A stretch of DNA of 64,000 nucleotides from Sediminibacillus halophilus (GTDB lineage: Bacteria; Bacillota; Bacilli; Bacillales; Amphibacillaceae): the NCBI RefSeq assembly GCF_900103695.1, contig NZ_FNHF01000002.1, positions 434,001-498,000 of the forward strand. Reading direction: 5' to 3'. Positions 37,547 through 46,507 of this stretch are shown one piece after another. The notes under the pieces were generated by a model that worked only from the letters and a program-made list of their open reading frames with translations, made no database searches and was not told the origin of the DNA. Within the stretch, counting starts at the first letter, position 1; every line of letters begins with the position of its first letter. The translations under genes and the position numbers were made by a program.

Positions 37547-38773
37547 GTGCGAATAAAATTCAATCTCATTACACAAATTTTCATAGCGTTCATTCTCGCT
37601 ATTATTCTAGGAATTATTTTCAAAGAATCCATCGCAGTCATCGCACCGCTTGGTGATTTGTTTTTACGGCTGATCAAATTCATCATCGCCCCACTCATCT
37701 TATCGACACTTGTCGTCGGGGTTGCCAGCAGCGGGGACCCCAAGCAGCTCGGAAGAATCGGGTTGAAAACCGTTGTTTACTATTTGTTGACAACAGCGGT
37801 TGCTATTATCATCGGCCTGGCCGTGGCCTTCATGCTGTCACCGGGCAAAGGAGTGGATGTTTCACTTTCGGAGAGTGCTCCTGAAAAGGAAGTGCAGGAG
37901 TCCCAAAGTGTTGTCGATACCTTCTTAAATATCATTCCGGAAAACCCATTCGAGGCGCTGGCAAGCGGCAACATCCTGCAAATTATCTTTTTTGCCTTAT
38001 TTATCGGACTAGCAATCACATTCGTGGGAGAGAAAGCCCAACCAGTTTATCGATTTTTCGATGGGTTTGCAGAGGTTATGTATAAAATTACCTCCATCAT
38101 CATGTATGTAGCGCCAATCGGAATTTTGGGACTGGTTGCTCCTGTCATAGGGGAGTATGGACTATCTGTACTGCTTCCTTTGCTCAAGGTAATTCTTGCA
38201 GCTGTTATTGCCTGCATCCTCCATGCTGCTATTGTTTATTCTTCAGCAGTCCGGATATATGGAAAAATAAACCCTGTCACCTTCTTCAAAGGGATTTCAC
38301 CGGCCGCTTTAGTAGCTTTCAGTACGGCTAGTTCTGCCGGTACCTTGCCTATTACATTGAAAAACACACAAGAAAACCTGGGAGTTCCCAAGAAAATCAG
38401 TAGTTTTGTGCTGCCGCTTGGTGCAACAATCAATATGGATGGCACGGCGATTTATCAAGGGGTTGCCGTTGTTTTTATCGCCCAGTTTTATGGTTTGGAC
38501 CTGTCGTTCATCCAATTGCTTACCGTTGTAGTTACTACGGTTCTGGCCTCTATCGGAACAGCCGGAGTACCAGGAGCAGGTTTGATTATGCTGACCATGG
38601 TATTAAGCTCCGTCGACATGCCTTTGGAAGGCATTGCGTTAATTGCCGGGGTCGATCGAATTTTGGATATGTTCCGGACAACCTTGAATGTTGTCGGAGA
38701 CGCTTCCGCGACTGTCGTCATCTCCGGATCCGAAAAAGAACTACCAGGCCAAAGAAATGCGGAAACGCCTTGA
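37547..38773 (+). CDS. Dicarboxylate/amino acid:cation symporter (DAACS)
   Basis: About 408 aa, eight helices plus two re-entrant loops. The Ser-rich hairpin AFSTASSAGTLPITLKN and the substrate/ion motif LGATINMDGTAIYQG are intact, as is GTAGVPGAGLIML. Likely substrate is glutamate, aspartate or a C4-dicarboxylate (GltP/DctP class). The start is set at GTG 37547, preceded by AGGAAGG; the frame is open 60 bp further upstream. Confidence 0.92.
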   Translation: MRIKFNLITQIFIAFILAIILGIIFKESIAVIAPLGDLFLRLIKFIIAPLILSTLVVGVASSGDPKQLGRIGLKTVVYYLLTTAVAIIIGLAVAFMLSPGKGVDVSLSESAPEKEVQESQSVVDTFLNIIPENPFEALASGNILQIIFFALFIGLAITFVGEKAQPVYRFFDGFAEVMYKITSIIMYVAPIGILGLVAPVIGEYGLSVLLPLLKVILAAVIACILHAAIVYSSAVRIYGKINPVTFFKGISPAALVAFSTASSAGTLPITLKNTQENLGVPKKISSFVLPLGATINMDGTAIYQGVAVVFIAQFYGLDLSFIQLLTVVVTTVLASIGTAGVPGAGLIMLTMVLSSVDMPLEGIALIAGVDRILDMFRTTLNVVGDASATVVISGSEKELPGQRNAETP

Positions 38774-38795
38774 TAGTCCCTGTATTTAACATAAT

Positions 38796-38823
38796 AACCC
38801 CTGCCGTTATCGGCAGGGGTTTT
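38796..38823. terminator. Bidirectional terminator
   Basis: AACCCCTGCCG pairs with CGGCAGGGGTT, T run on the right, between the symporter gene and motB. Confidence 0.9.
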
Positions 38824-38836
38824 GTATTCGTTATTA

Positions 38837-39601
38837 TCATTCATAGTTTGGCAGAATCAATACTTCCACCCGTCGATTCTTCTCCCGGTTCTGTGGACTG
38901 TCGTTCGGAGCGATTGGTTCATACTCTCCATATCCTTTTGCACTGAACAATCGCTCATCCAAGTCTTCATTGCCCAATAACAGCCGCATGAAATTGACTG
39001 CACGCATGACGCTTAACTCCCAGTTCGATTTGAATTCGCTGCTGTGGATAGGCTGATTGTCTGTATGTCCGCTGACTGTGATTTCATGCGGAGGATTAGT
39101 GTACAAAAAGTTGGAAACTTCTTTCGCAATTTCCTGCCCATCCCCGCTCACTTCCGCGCTTCCAGAATCAAAAGAAACATCATTCAGGATAGAAATCAAT
39201 AAACCTTTATCGGTTAAATTCGTGTCCAGCACATCCGTTAATTCATTTTCAGTTATATATCCATTAATTTTTTGCTGGATTTTTGCGAGCCTCTCAATTT
39301 CCGCTCTTTTTTTCTCTTCATCCTCTGCCTTTTCCTGCTGTTCTTCTTCCTTTTCCTCCTGCTCTTCACCGACCAAGGGTTGTTCTTCAGGGGAAATCGT
39401 TGTGCCGTTTTCCATTATCCCTTCGCCGCTTGAGAATTCCCCTCGCATTACATTGGCCAGCTCAGCGAACTTTTCTTGGTCGACTTTACTGATGGCAAAC
39501 AATACAATAAACAGCGCAAGGAGAAGCGTCAGCAAGTCGGCATAAGGGACAAGCCAGGTTTCATCAATATGGTCCTCCTTATGCTTCTTTTTCTTTCTCA
39601 C
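38837..39601 (-). CDS. motB: Flagellar motor stator protein MotB
   Basis: 254 aa peptidoglycan-anchored stator subunit. The ion-binding Asp is in WLVPYADLLTLLLALFIVLF at the single membrane helix (residues about 17-40); the next ~60 residues are a Glu/Lys-rich linker (EEQEEKEEEQQEKAEDEEKK); the C-terminal OmpA domain has ITVSGHTDNQPI and NREKNRRVEVLI. The start overlaps the end of motA by 4 bp (ATGA type). Confidence 0.95.
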   Translation of the reverse strand: MRKKKKHKEDHIDETWLVPYADLLTLLLALFIVLFAISKVDQEKFAELANVMRGEFSSGEGIMENGTTISPEEQPLVGEEQEEKEEEQQEKAEDEEKKRAEIERLAKIQQKINGYITENELTDVLDTNLTDKGLLISILNDVSFDSGSAEVSGDGQEIAKEVSNFLYTNPPHEITVSGHTDNQPIHSSEFKSNWELSVMRAVNFMRLLLGNEDLDERLFSAKGYGEYEPIAPNDSPQNREKNRRVEVLILPNYE

Positions 39602-40380
39602 TGTTCTTCTCCCTCCTCAAATTCGGCATACTCTTTCGGTGAGAGATAGGAGCTTAATTTCCCCTTGATCACTTGGGAAGAATCCCCAGTAGTCAAGGAT
39701 AAAATCCCTTCAATCATGACACGTTTTGCATGCAATTCCTTTTTAGATTTTTCCTTCAGTTTATTGGCAAATGGATGCCATAGTACATAACCGGAAAAAA
39801 TACCAAACAAGGTCGCTACAAAAGCAGCAGCAATGGCATGTCCTAATGCCTCGGTATCCTCCATATTTCCAAGGGCAGCAATCAATCCGATAACAGCTCC
39901 TAATACTCCCAATGTCGGAGCATATGTACCCGCCTGGGTAAAAATGGATGCTCCTTCCTGATGACGCTCTTCGATAGCATCTATTTTTTCCAATAAAACA
40001 TCGCGAATGAATTCTGGTGTCTGTCCGTCAACTGCCAACTCCAAACCAGATGCCAAAAAAGGATCTTCAATTTCATCCAAATGGTTTTCCAAAGCCAAGA
40101 TTCCTTCTCTTCTGGTCAAATTCGCCCAATCCGTGAACATCGGTATAATATCTTTTACATCTTCGGTTTTTTGCTCTGTAAAGATGATTTTGAATAGTGC
40201 CGGTACCTTTTTCAGCGTTTCGAGCGGAAAGGCAATACATACTGCAGCCATGGTACCAAGAAAGATAATCAAAAGGGCCGCAGGATTGAGCAAGTTTACA
40301 GGACTCACTCCTTTTAACACCATCCCCACTCCAACTGCAATAATCGCTAAAAATATTCCTCCAAAAGATGTTTTGTCCAT
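39598..40380 (-). CDS. motA: Flagellar motor stator protein MotA
   Basis: 260 aa membrane protein with four helices, LEGVLSL-type cytoplasmic loop charges and GTYAPTLGVLGAVIGLIAAL (third helix; Pro and Thr near the ion path). GGGGGAG precedes the ATG. It forms an A4/5B2 stator with MotB. Flagellar structural genes are not in the window. Proton versus sodium use is not decided here. Confidence 0.95.
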   Translation of the reverse strand: MDKTSFGGIFLAIIAVGVGMVLKGVSPVNLLNPAALLIIFLGTMAAVCIAFPLETLKKVPALFKIIFTEQKTEDVKDIIPMFTDWANLTRREGILALENHLDEIEDPFLASGLELAVDGQTPEFIRDVLLEKIDAIEERHQEGASIFTQAGTYAPTLGVLGAVIGLIAALGNMEDTEALGHAIAAAFVATLFGIFSGYVLWHPFANKLKEKSKKELHAKRVMIEGILSLTTGDSSQVIKGKLSSYLSPKEYAEFEEGEEQ

Positions 40381-41413
40381 TATTCTCCCCCATATCGATT
40401 CCTGTTGTTATGCCTAAACAACTCTTTATTTTTGATGTCTCTTTAAAAACAGTAATTCCTTCGAGTTTTGGTAAGTACCAACAACTCTACTGAAAAACCT
40501 ATTCTATGTACTGTGACTACAAAACCACAGCGGAATCGCCCCATGTCGAATAAAGGCGAATTTCTTCCTCATATTATTTATCGGATGGAAAATAGCAATT
40601 TTAAAGGAGAAAAGGAGGAGAAAAAGAAGGAGCTGCAAAAAAACATTTTAGAAAGCTCTTTTTGCATGCTTTTTTGCTGTTAACTGGCGTAATTGATATA
40701 AACTGTGATAGTTTTCTTTGTCTTCCTAACTTGCAAGAAACGTCTTATCAAAAGACATAGCTAGGAAAACAAACAGAAAGTCCAAGAGAAGGAGAAAAGA
40801 CGGAATCCCAACTGTTTTCCAGGGAGAAAAGCACGCCTTTCCTGACAACCGTTTGTAAGAAGTCTGTTGGGTTTCAAGGAAAAAGCGCGAGCTGAAGATC
40901 CGCTTGGTAAAGTGGTTTTCTTTACCAAGTTAGCTGAAGCCGTGCCTGCGGAAAAGCAAAGTATGTTACCGAAGCGGTGGTTAACCACTCTTTTGAATAG
41001 ACATTTGAACTTCCCATTACAGGTACTGTGTTATTAACATTTTTTCACAGTTTTTTAGCGCATCCTTCAAAAACAAAAACAATGCACGAGTTATCGGAAA
41101 ATCGCCGGGGAGGCCACTTATCGGAGTACTCGTGCATTGTTTTGAAAAATATATTGTTCTCCATTATTATGCCATGGATTTCTCAATCTGTCATACATCT
41201 AAGGTTGGAATTTTCCTAATATTTTCGACGGAATTGACAACATGACTAGTAAGCATGTTGTTTAACAATGCTCATATACTTGGATTAGCAATACCTAAGT
41301 AGGACACCAATCAATTTTTAAAGAATAGAATAAGAAAAACTGGTCATGATTACATAAAAAGCCTTGTGTGAAATCCACCATTTGTTTCTTAACCAAAAAA
41401 GGAGTTGGATAAG
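40381..41413. other. 1-kb interval without a supported gene
   Basis: Upstream part: motA promoter region. Around 40740-40990 lies sequence resembling decayed Bacillaceae intergenic repeats (the AGCTGAAGCCGTGCCTGCGG segment). At 41076-41143 is a strong palindrome. Short frames present (for example near 40468-40683) lack recognisable products. Confidence 0.4.
41076..41143. repeat. 16-bp perfect inverted repeat with 36-nt loop
   Basis: AAAACAATGCACGAGT and its exact reverse complement enclose a loop that itself contains the direct repeat TTATCGGA at 41091-41098 and 41118-41125. Flanked by T-rich sequence, so it could terminate transcription or be a small mobile palindromic repeat. No adjacent gene ends here. 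Confidence 0.8.
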
Positions 41414-41980
41414 ATGAAACAAGGCAGAGCGCCTTACCCTCCAAGCCATCACTTTATGAACCTAACCGAGAAAAAGTTAAGTTTTGAAGCGGTCTTTAAA
41501 CGTATCATTACTTTTATGCAACAAGACCCTGCCGCAAATTATCGCTTGATGGTTGGAACGGATTCTCAAGTGTATCGATCGCACACGCTCTTTGTAACCG
41601 GGATAGTTATACAACGCAAAGGAAAAGGAGCTTGGGGATGTGTGCTGCCAACTATTTTCCCACGGAAGTATATGAATCTGCACGAGAAGATTTCCATGGA
41701 AACATCATTGACCGAACAAGTCGCCTATTTATTTGATGAGAAGAAAAAAGAACAATTGATCGATATCATCCTGCCCCACCTTTACCATGGAAGTTCCCTG
41801 ACCATGGAAGGGCATATCGATGTAGGATTGGAAAAACGATCTCTCTCCCGTTTTTTGGCCGGGGAAATGATGTCCCGTATCAAAGCTTCTGGATGGGAAC
41901 CAGTAGTGAAACCAGAAGCATTCGTTGCTTCTGGCTATGCCAATCGATATACAAAAACACCAGAGAAATTTTCCATCTAG
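41414..41980 (+). CDS. ykuK: YkuK-family RNase H-like protein
   Basis: About 188 aa DUF458 protein. MNLTEKKLSFEAVFKRI, YRLMVGTDSQVYRSHTLFVTGI, MNLHEKISMETSLTEQVAYL and EGHIDVGLEKRSLSRF follow B. subtilis YkuK closely; the GTDSQ Asp and later acidic residues fit an RNase H fold. The exact cellular role is not established. ATG at 41414 with AAGGAG; a TTG three codons earlier is too close. Confidence 0.88.
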   Translation: MKQGRAPYPPSHHFMNLTEKKLSFEAVFKRIITFMQQDPAANYRLMVGTDSQVYRSHTLFVTGIVIQRKGKGAWGCVLPTIFPRKYMNLHEKISMETSLTEQVAYLFDEKKKEQLIDIILPHLYHGSSLTMEGHIDVGLEKRSLSRFLAGEMMSRIKASGWEPVVKPEAFVASGYANRYTKTPEKFSI

Positions 41981-42127
41981 ATAATTCATTGCTTTATAAT
42001 CGCAATGGAAACGCCTGTAAGAAGTGCTTTTATCTCTTTAGCTGAAAAGGTTACCTTACTCATGTTACCATATAGAAGAAAATTAGCATAAAATATACTG
42101 TAGCTAAAACATTCTTTCTCACGTGTA

Positions 42128-42637
42128 CTAACTACAGGCACCACCTGTTTCTATAGTAATTTTTAATCCTCTATATTGTTGGTACAACTTATCCTCAACA
42201 TAGTTGAATTCATGGCTATGAATTAACATGTGCTTACATAGCCCGTCTGTTATCACCCCTTGGTTTATAAGACATAGGGCATAGTTGATCTTTTCTTCAT
42301 CAGCTTTTGTTCTTCCAGGATATCCCCCCCCCTTTTTTGCAGCTAAAATGCCTTCCTTTGCCCGTTTAGAAGTGAGATCTCGCTCAAATTGGGCAATGCC
42401 TGCAAAATTAGTAAACATATTATTCCATGCCCGTTGTTGTATCCACATCAGTCCTTACGTGGAACGAGATAAATATGGTGTCTTCGGGTCGAAGTAACTC
42501 CAGCATACGATTTAGGGCCGGACATTCCTGTTACCTTCTCCAAAAGGATGCCTTTACATCCAAATTCTTCAAGCTGTCTTTTTTTGACGATCCAAATTTT
42601 GATTAATAGTCGAAACGCGCATGTAACCAAATTTCAT
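42128..42637 (-). pseudogene. Serine recombinase (Tn3-type resolvase/invertase) remnant
   Basis: The 5-prime frame reads KFGYMRVSTINQNLDRQKK (catalytic Ser of the resolvase start), then shifts to QLEEFGCKGILLEKVTGMSG, then to MLELLRPEDTIFISF, and lastly to FAGIAQFERDLTSKRAKEGI with a partial HTH tail. Frameshifts and a loss of the central segment make it non-functional. A run of nine Cs near 42325 marks one slippage-prone spot. It probably marks a former transposon or invertible element. Confidence 0.8.
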
Positions 42638-42772
42638 TTGTATCCTCACCTTTTAGCATAATTGAAGCAACTGTAGGGTGAAACTGCATTTTAATTGATG
42701 TATTTTTCGTATATTAATTAATCCAATGGAATAAGGTGGGGTATGAAATTGAATCCGAGGGGAGAAAAAACC

Positions 42773-43672
42773 ATGCCTTATTCCATGTATCCATATTTAG
42801 GTTGGAAGCAGCAATGTACCAACGTCCCTGTCGTCTTTCCGTCACAGCATCAAAATAGGCAACCAGGTTTTGAATATTTGATGAATCCTCACCCGCTATC
42901 AGAAAATCCTACCTATACAGGTAGCGGGAAGTTGAAAAATAAGGTGGCGATTGTTACAGGCGGGGACAGTGGGATTGGTCGGGCCGTCGCTATAGCTTTT
43001 GCCAAGGAAGGTGCAGATCTTGTCATTGCTTATCTCGATGAACACCAAGATGCAGCTGACACGAAGCAATTCATTAACAGTTTGGGCCGTCAATGTTTGC
43101 CCATTGCTAAGGATTTAAGACTAGAGGAAAACTGTCATTCAGTTGTGGAAACAACAATAAAAACCTACGGACGATTGGATATTCTAGTCAATAATCACGG
43201 TGTGCAGTTTCATCAAAGAAGCATTATGGGTATTACGAAAGAGCAGTTGATTAATACATTCCAAACGAATATAATATCGTTTTTTGATATGACAAAAGCT
43301 GCGTTGCCTCATCTTCGTGCAGGTAGCTCCATTATAAATACGACCTCAGACACCGCTTTTTCAGGAATGAGCTTCATGATTGATTATACGGCCACCAAAG
43401 GCGCCATTGTTTCCTTTACGCGTTCTTTATCCCTCTCGCTTGCCGATCAAGGCATTCGCGTTAATGCAGTAGCACCCGGACCGATTTGGACGCCGCTAAT
43501 TCCATCTGCATTTACGGCAGAAGAAGTAACCACATTTGGAACGGATGTACCGTTACGACGCCCCGGGCAACCGTTTGAGTTGGCTCCTGCATATGTGCTG
43601 CTGGCTTCAGACGATGGCTCATACATGTCAGGAAAAATTATTTTCGTTAATGGGGGCTCGATCGTTACTTGA
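42773..43672 (+). CDS. Short-chain dehydrogenase/reductase with N-terminal extension
   Basis: 299 aa NAD(P)-dependent SDR of the YhxC/YhxD type: about 45 residues of extension (PYSMYPYLGWKQQCTNVPVV...), then KNKVAIVTGGDSGIGRAVAI, ILVNNHGVQFH (NNHG instead of the commoner NNAG), catalytic Ser in IINTTSD and YTATKGA, and VNAVAPGPIWTPL. In Bacillus this group is often stress-induced. ATG at 42773 has AGGGGAG; a 30-bp longer frame is less likely. Substrate unknown. Confidence 0.88.
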   Translation: MPYSMYPYLGWKQQCTNVPVVFPSQHQNRQPGFEYLMNPHPLSENPTYTGSGKLKNKVAIVTGGDSGIGRAVAIAFAKEGADLVIAYLDEHQDAADTKQFINSLGRQCLPIAKDLRLEENCHSVVETTIKTYGRLDILVNNHGVQFHQRSIMGITKEQLINTFQTNIISFFDMTKAALPHLRAGSSIINTTSDTAFSGMSFMIDYTATKGAIVSFTRSLSLSLADQGIRVNAVAPGPIWTPLIPSAFTAEEVTTFGTDVPLRRPGQPFELAPAYVLLASDDGSYMSGKIIFVNGGSIVT

Positions 43673-44094
43673 TAAATTGGCTAGAAAGTATGGGGAATCT
43701 AATACCCTAGGAGTGAATAAGTGGTCAAACTTATATTGGAAATAGCTAAAAAATTGCTTGCGGTCGATGAAGGTTTTCCTTTGGAGGGCTATTAATAAAA
43801 ATTACAGATAATATGCGGAAAGATGACATAATTATAAACATGAGTGATTCTATTATCATTGGTGCCCTTGTTTTTGGATTAGTAGGCTATCATAACTTAT
43901 AGAATTGAAAAGAAAGATGATTAATTTATTCAGGAATAGCCTCTTTAATAAAAGTAGTATGGGGGTACTTGTACCGATTTCCCTTAAATTAACCTGATCT
44001 TTTCGAATCATTTATAGTCACTTCATTTTAAATTGCTAAAATTACGGGTATACCACGAAAAGTACCCTCCCATCCTATAAATGAGGTGATTCGA
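43673..44094. other. 422-bp interval, no secure gene
   Basis: A 29-codon frame near 43812-43901 would encode one membrane helix (IIIGALVFGLVGYH) but has no ribosome site. Otherwise only the promoter region of the next small gene. Confidence 0.35.
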
Positions 44095-44286
44095 ATGCTT
44101 GAAAAATTGTTGAATGTATTGGTAGACGATTATGATGAGAAAGAATTTGAAGAGGATTTTGAATTACAAGAAGAAATGATTGAGTCAGACGATGAGGAAA
44201 ACCTGGATCAGGATCAACTTATTGAGGACCCTGGCATTATTGGTAGGTATGAAGGAAATAATGTAACCGCCCATTCCTACTATTAA
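44095..44286 (+). CDS. Small highly acidic protein
   Basis: 63 aa starting MLEKLLNVLVDDYDEKEFEE; about a third of residues are Asp or Glu (FELQEEMIESDDEENLDQDQ) and the C-terminus is HSYY. GAGGTGAT precedes the ATG. No recognised domain; candidates are a small stress or spore-related protein or a partner-binding acidic tail protein. Unknown function. Confidence 0.55.
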   Translation: MLEKLLNVLVDDYDEKEFEEDFELQEEMIESDDEENLDQDQLIEDPGIIGRYEGNNVTAHSYY

Positions 44287-44557
44287 ATCCTTTAAATAAA
44301 CATATTTCAGCAGGCCTGCTTTTTATGTAGGCCATCCTTCCCCGTAACATCAACCTGTCGAAAAAATAATCCCTTATACCTGTGTAAATATACCTTTAGA
44401 AATAGTTTCTTTTCTATCAATAGGGACTTATTCGGTATAGACAACTATATTAATCTTTTAATAAAATGAAAAAGAGAAAGAGTTATTTATCGAAAGGAGG
44501 TACTTCTCGAAACAGAAACGTATCTAAATACGAAATATGGAGATAAAAGGAGGACGC

Positions 44558-46261
44558 ATGAAAAAATACTTCATCCCTTTTTGCACAGTCGTTATTTGTT
44601 CATCATTTCTCATACCCGCTATCGTCACCGCAGATTCCCGCACCTCAGACAAACATTTACCTTCAATCGAAACCAAATTAAATAAACATTCGCAGCCAGT
44701 GGCCCATCCGGTTTTTTCCTGGGATCAACCAGGGAATTTGCCACCAGTCATTCATCCTGGAAACGCCCGGGGAGCAGGAATGGTCCAACAGCCGCTTCAT
44801 GCAATCGACCAAACGATCAACGGATTTATCGCTGAACAAGCGATGCCAGGTGCCGTTACATTGGTTGCACGGCGTGGACATATCGTCCAGCACGAAGCAT
44901 ACGGTTATGCAGCCCGCTACTCGGATGCAAACCATACCGAAATGGAAAATCCCATTTCCATGAAAGAAGATACCATCTTTGATTTAGCCTCACTTAGCAA
45001 AATATTTACAACCACTGCTGCAATGAAATTGTATGAAGAGGGCTACTTTGAGCTGGATGACCCTGTCTCCAATTATATACCTGAATTTGCGGTTAACGGA
45101 AAAGAAAGCGTTACCATTAAACAACTAATGACCCATACATCCGGCTTTCCTGCCTGGATTCCCCTTTATACCGAGGGAGAAAACCGGGAAGATAGAATGG
45201 AACTTGTCTATCAATCGGGACTAACTGCCCTTCCCGGTGAGCAGTACACCTATAGTGATTTGAACATGATTACGCTCGGAGGATTAGTTGAAAGATTATC
45301 CGGCAAGCGTCTGGATCAATTTGTCTATGAAAATATAACGGAGCCGTTAAATATGGACGATACCATGTACAATCCACCAACCGATTTAAAAGATCGAATT
45401 GCTGCTACAGAATACCAGGCTGTTCCCGACCGTGGACTGGTATGGGGAGAGGTCCATGATGAAAACGCCTGGTCCCTCGATGGTGTTGCCGGACATGCCG
45501 GCGTATTCTCAACAGCCGAGGATTTAGCTGTATTTGCCCATATGTTCCTCAATGAAGGGAGATACGGCGGCTCACAAATTTTACAGCCCGAAACAGTGGA
45601 ATTGCTTATGGAAAATCAAATTCCCGAATTCCCGGGAGACAGCCATGGTTTAGGCTGGGAACTTGGACAGGGCTGGTATATGGATGCACTATCTGAGGGA
45701 ACAACTCTTGGCCACACAGGGTACACCGGCACTTCGATTGTCATCAACCGGAACAATGATACGATTGCTATCCTGCTGACAAACCGCGTCCACCCCAGCA
45801 GAGACACCGTATCGACCAACCCGGTAAGACGACAGTTTGCCCAACATGTTGCAGATGCAATTCCTGTAGCCATCCCCGGCAAAAAAGATGCCTGGTTTGC
45901 CGGATATGGCAGTCAGCTCGATCGCTCATTAACTATTGAATGGAATGAAGAGAAACCAGCTTTGTTAAGGTTTGATACTTGGTACCGAACCGAAACCAAT
46001 TACGATTTCGGTTATATCGAGTCATCCAAGAATGGCGAAGACTGGACACAGTTAGACTCAATCAATGGAAGCAGTGTTGATTGGCAGCACCAGCAAATCC
46101 AGCTGCCGGCAGGTACAAGGTATATCCGCTTCCGTTATGAAACAGACGGAAGTGTGAATGGAAGAGGCTGGTATGTGCATAATATCCACTTAACTTCTGA
46201 ACAAGGTAAAAACATCCCTACAGAAACAAAAAGTAATGGCTGGGTTGAACGCAACTATTAA
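44558..46261 (+). CDS. Secreted AmiE-like serine amidase/beta-lactamase-fold protein with C-terminal beta domain
   Basis: 567 aa exported protein. Signal peptide to about residue 26; serine-hydrolase domain about 80-450 with S145-L-S-K148 (LASLSKIF), Y232-S-D (YTYSDLN) and H386-T-G (LGHTGYTG), the three class-C-type motifs. Residues about 450-567 form an extra beta-sandwich (LLRFDTWYRTETNYDFGYIE, RYIRFRYETDGS) likely to bind substrate or wall. In B. subtilis the homologous AmiE (YbbE) removes peptides from MurNAc and is encoded beside NamZ, as here. AAGGAGG precedes the ATG at 44558. Confidence 0.82.
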   Translation: MKKYFIPFCTVVICSSFLIPAIVTADSRTSDKHLPSIETKLNKHSQPVAHPVFSWDQPGNLPPVIHPGNARGAGMVQQPLHAIDQTINGFIAEQAMPGAVTLVARRGHIVQHEAYGYAARYSDANHTEMENPISMKEDTIFDLASLSKIFTTTAAMKLYEEGYFELDDPVSNYIPEFAVNGKESVTIKQLMTHTSGFPAWIPLYTEGENREDRMELVYQSGLTALPGEQYTYSDLNMITLGGLVERLSGKRLDQFVYENITEPLNMDDTMYNPPTDLKDRIAATEYQAVPDRGLVWGEVHDENAWSLDGVAGHAGVFSTAEDLAVFAHMFLNEGRYGGSQILQPETVELLMENQIPEFPGDSHGLGWELGQGWYMDALSEGTTLGHTGYTGTSIVINRNNDTIAILLTNRVHPSRDTVSTNPVRRQFAQHVADAIPVAIPGKKDAWFAGYGSQLDRSLTIEWNEEKPALLRFDTWYRTETNYDFGYIESSKNGEDWTQLDSINGSSVDWQHQQIQLPAGTRYIRFRYETDGSVNGRGWYVHNIHLTSEQGKNIPTETKSNGWVERNY

Positions 46262-46507
46262 AGAATCTATTACTTCCATTCCGATGGCATTAAGGTCATC
46301 TTAATCCTGAGTCTAGGAAACTAGAAGATGAAAACGGAGGAAATACCCAAACTCTTGCTGGAGGAAAGGCTTAGAAGAGAACCCGCAAGCGAGGCCAGAG
46401 GAAATTCATCAGCCACTTGCGGGAATTCCAGGATATTTCCGCAGCGGAATTTCCAAGTAAAAAAGCAGTTATACGTATACTAAAAACGAATTGAGGAGTG
46501 GATTCAT
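46262..46507. other. Interval with repeat-like palindromic sequence
   Basis: AACCCGCAAG at 46380-46389 and CTTGCGGG at 46416-46423 form a hairpin within sequence resembling decayed Bacillaceae intergenic repeats; the namZ ribosome site lies at its right end. Confidence 0.35.

Noticed and set aside
40468-40683. 71-codon plus-strand frame upstream of motA
   Set aside because: Lys/Glu run and Cys-rich end look random; no ribosome site.
40740-46460. Two decayed repeat-like stretches (about 40740-40990 and 46340-46460) as copies of one family
   Set aside because: They resemble known Bacillaceae intergenic repeats in style, but I could not align them to each other convincingly.
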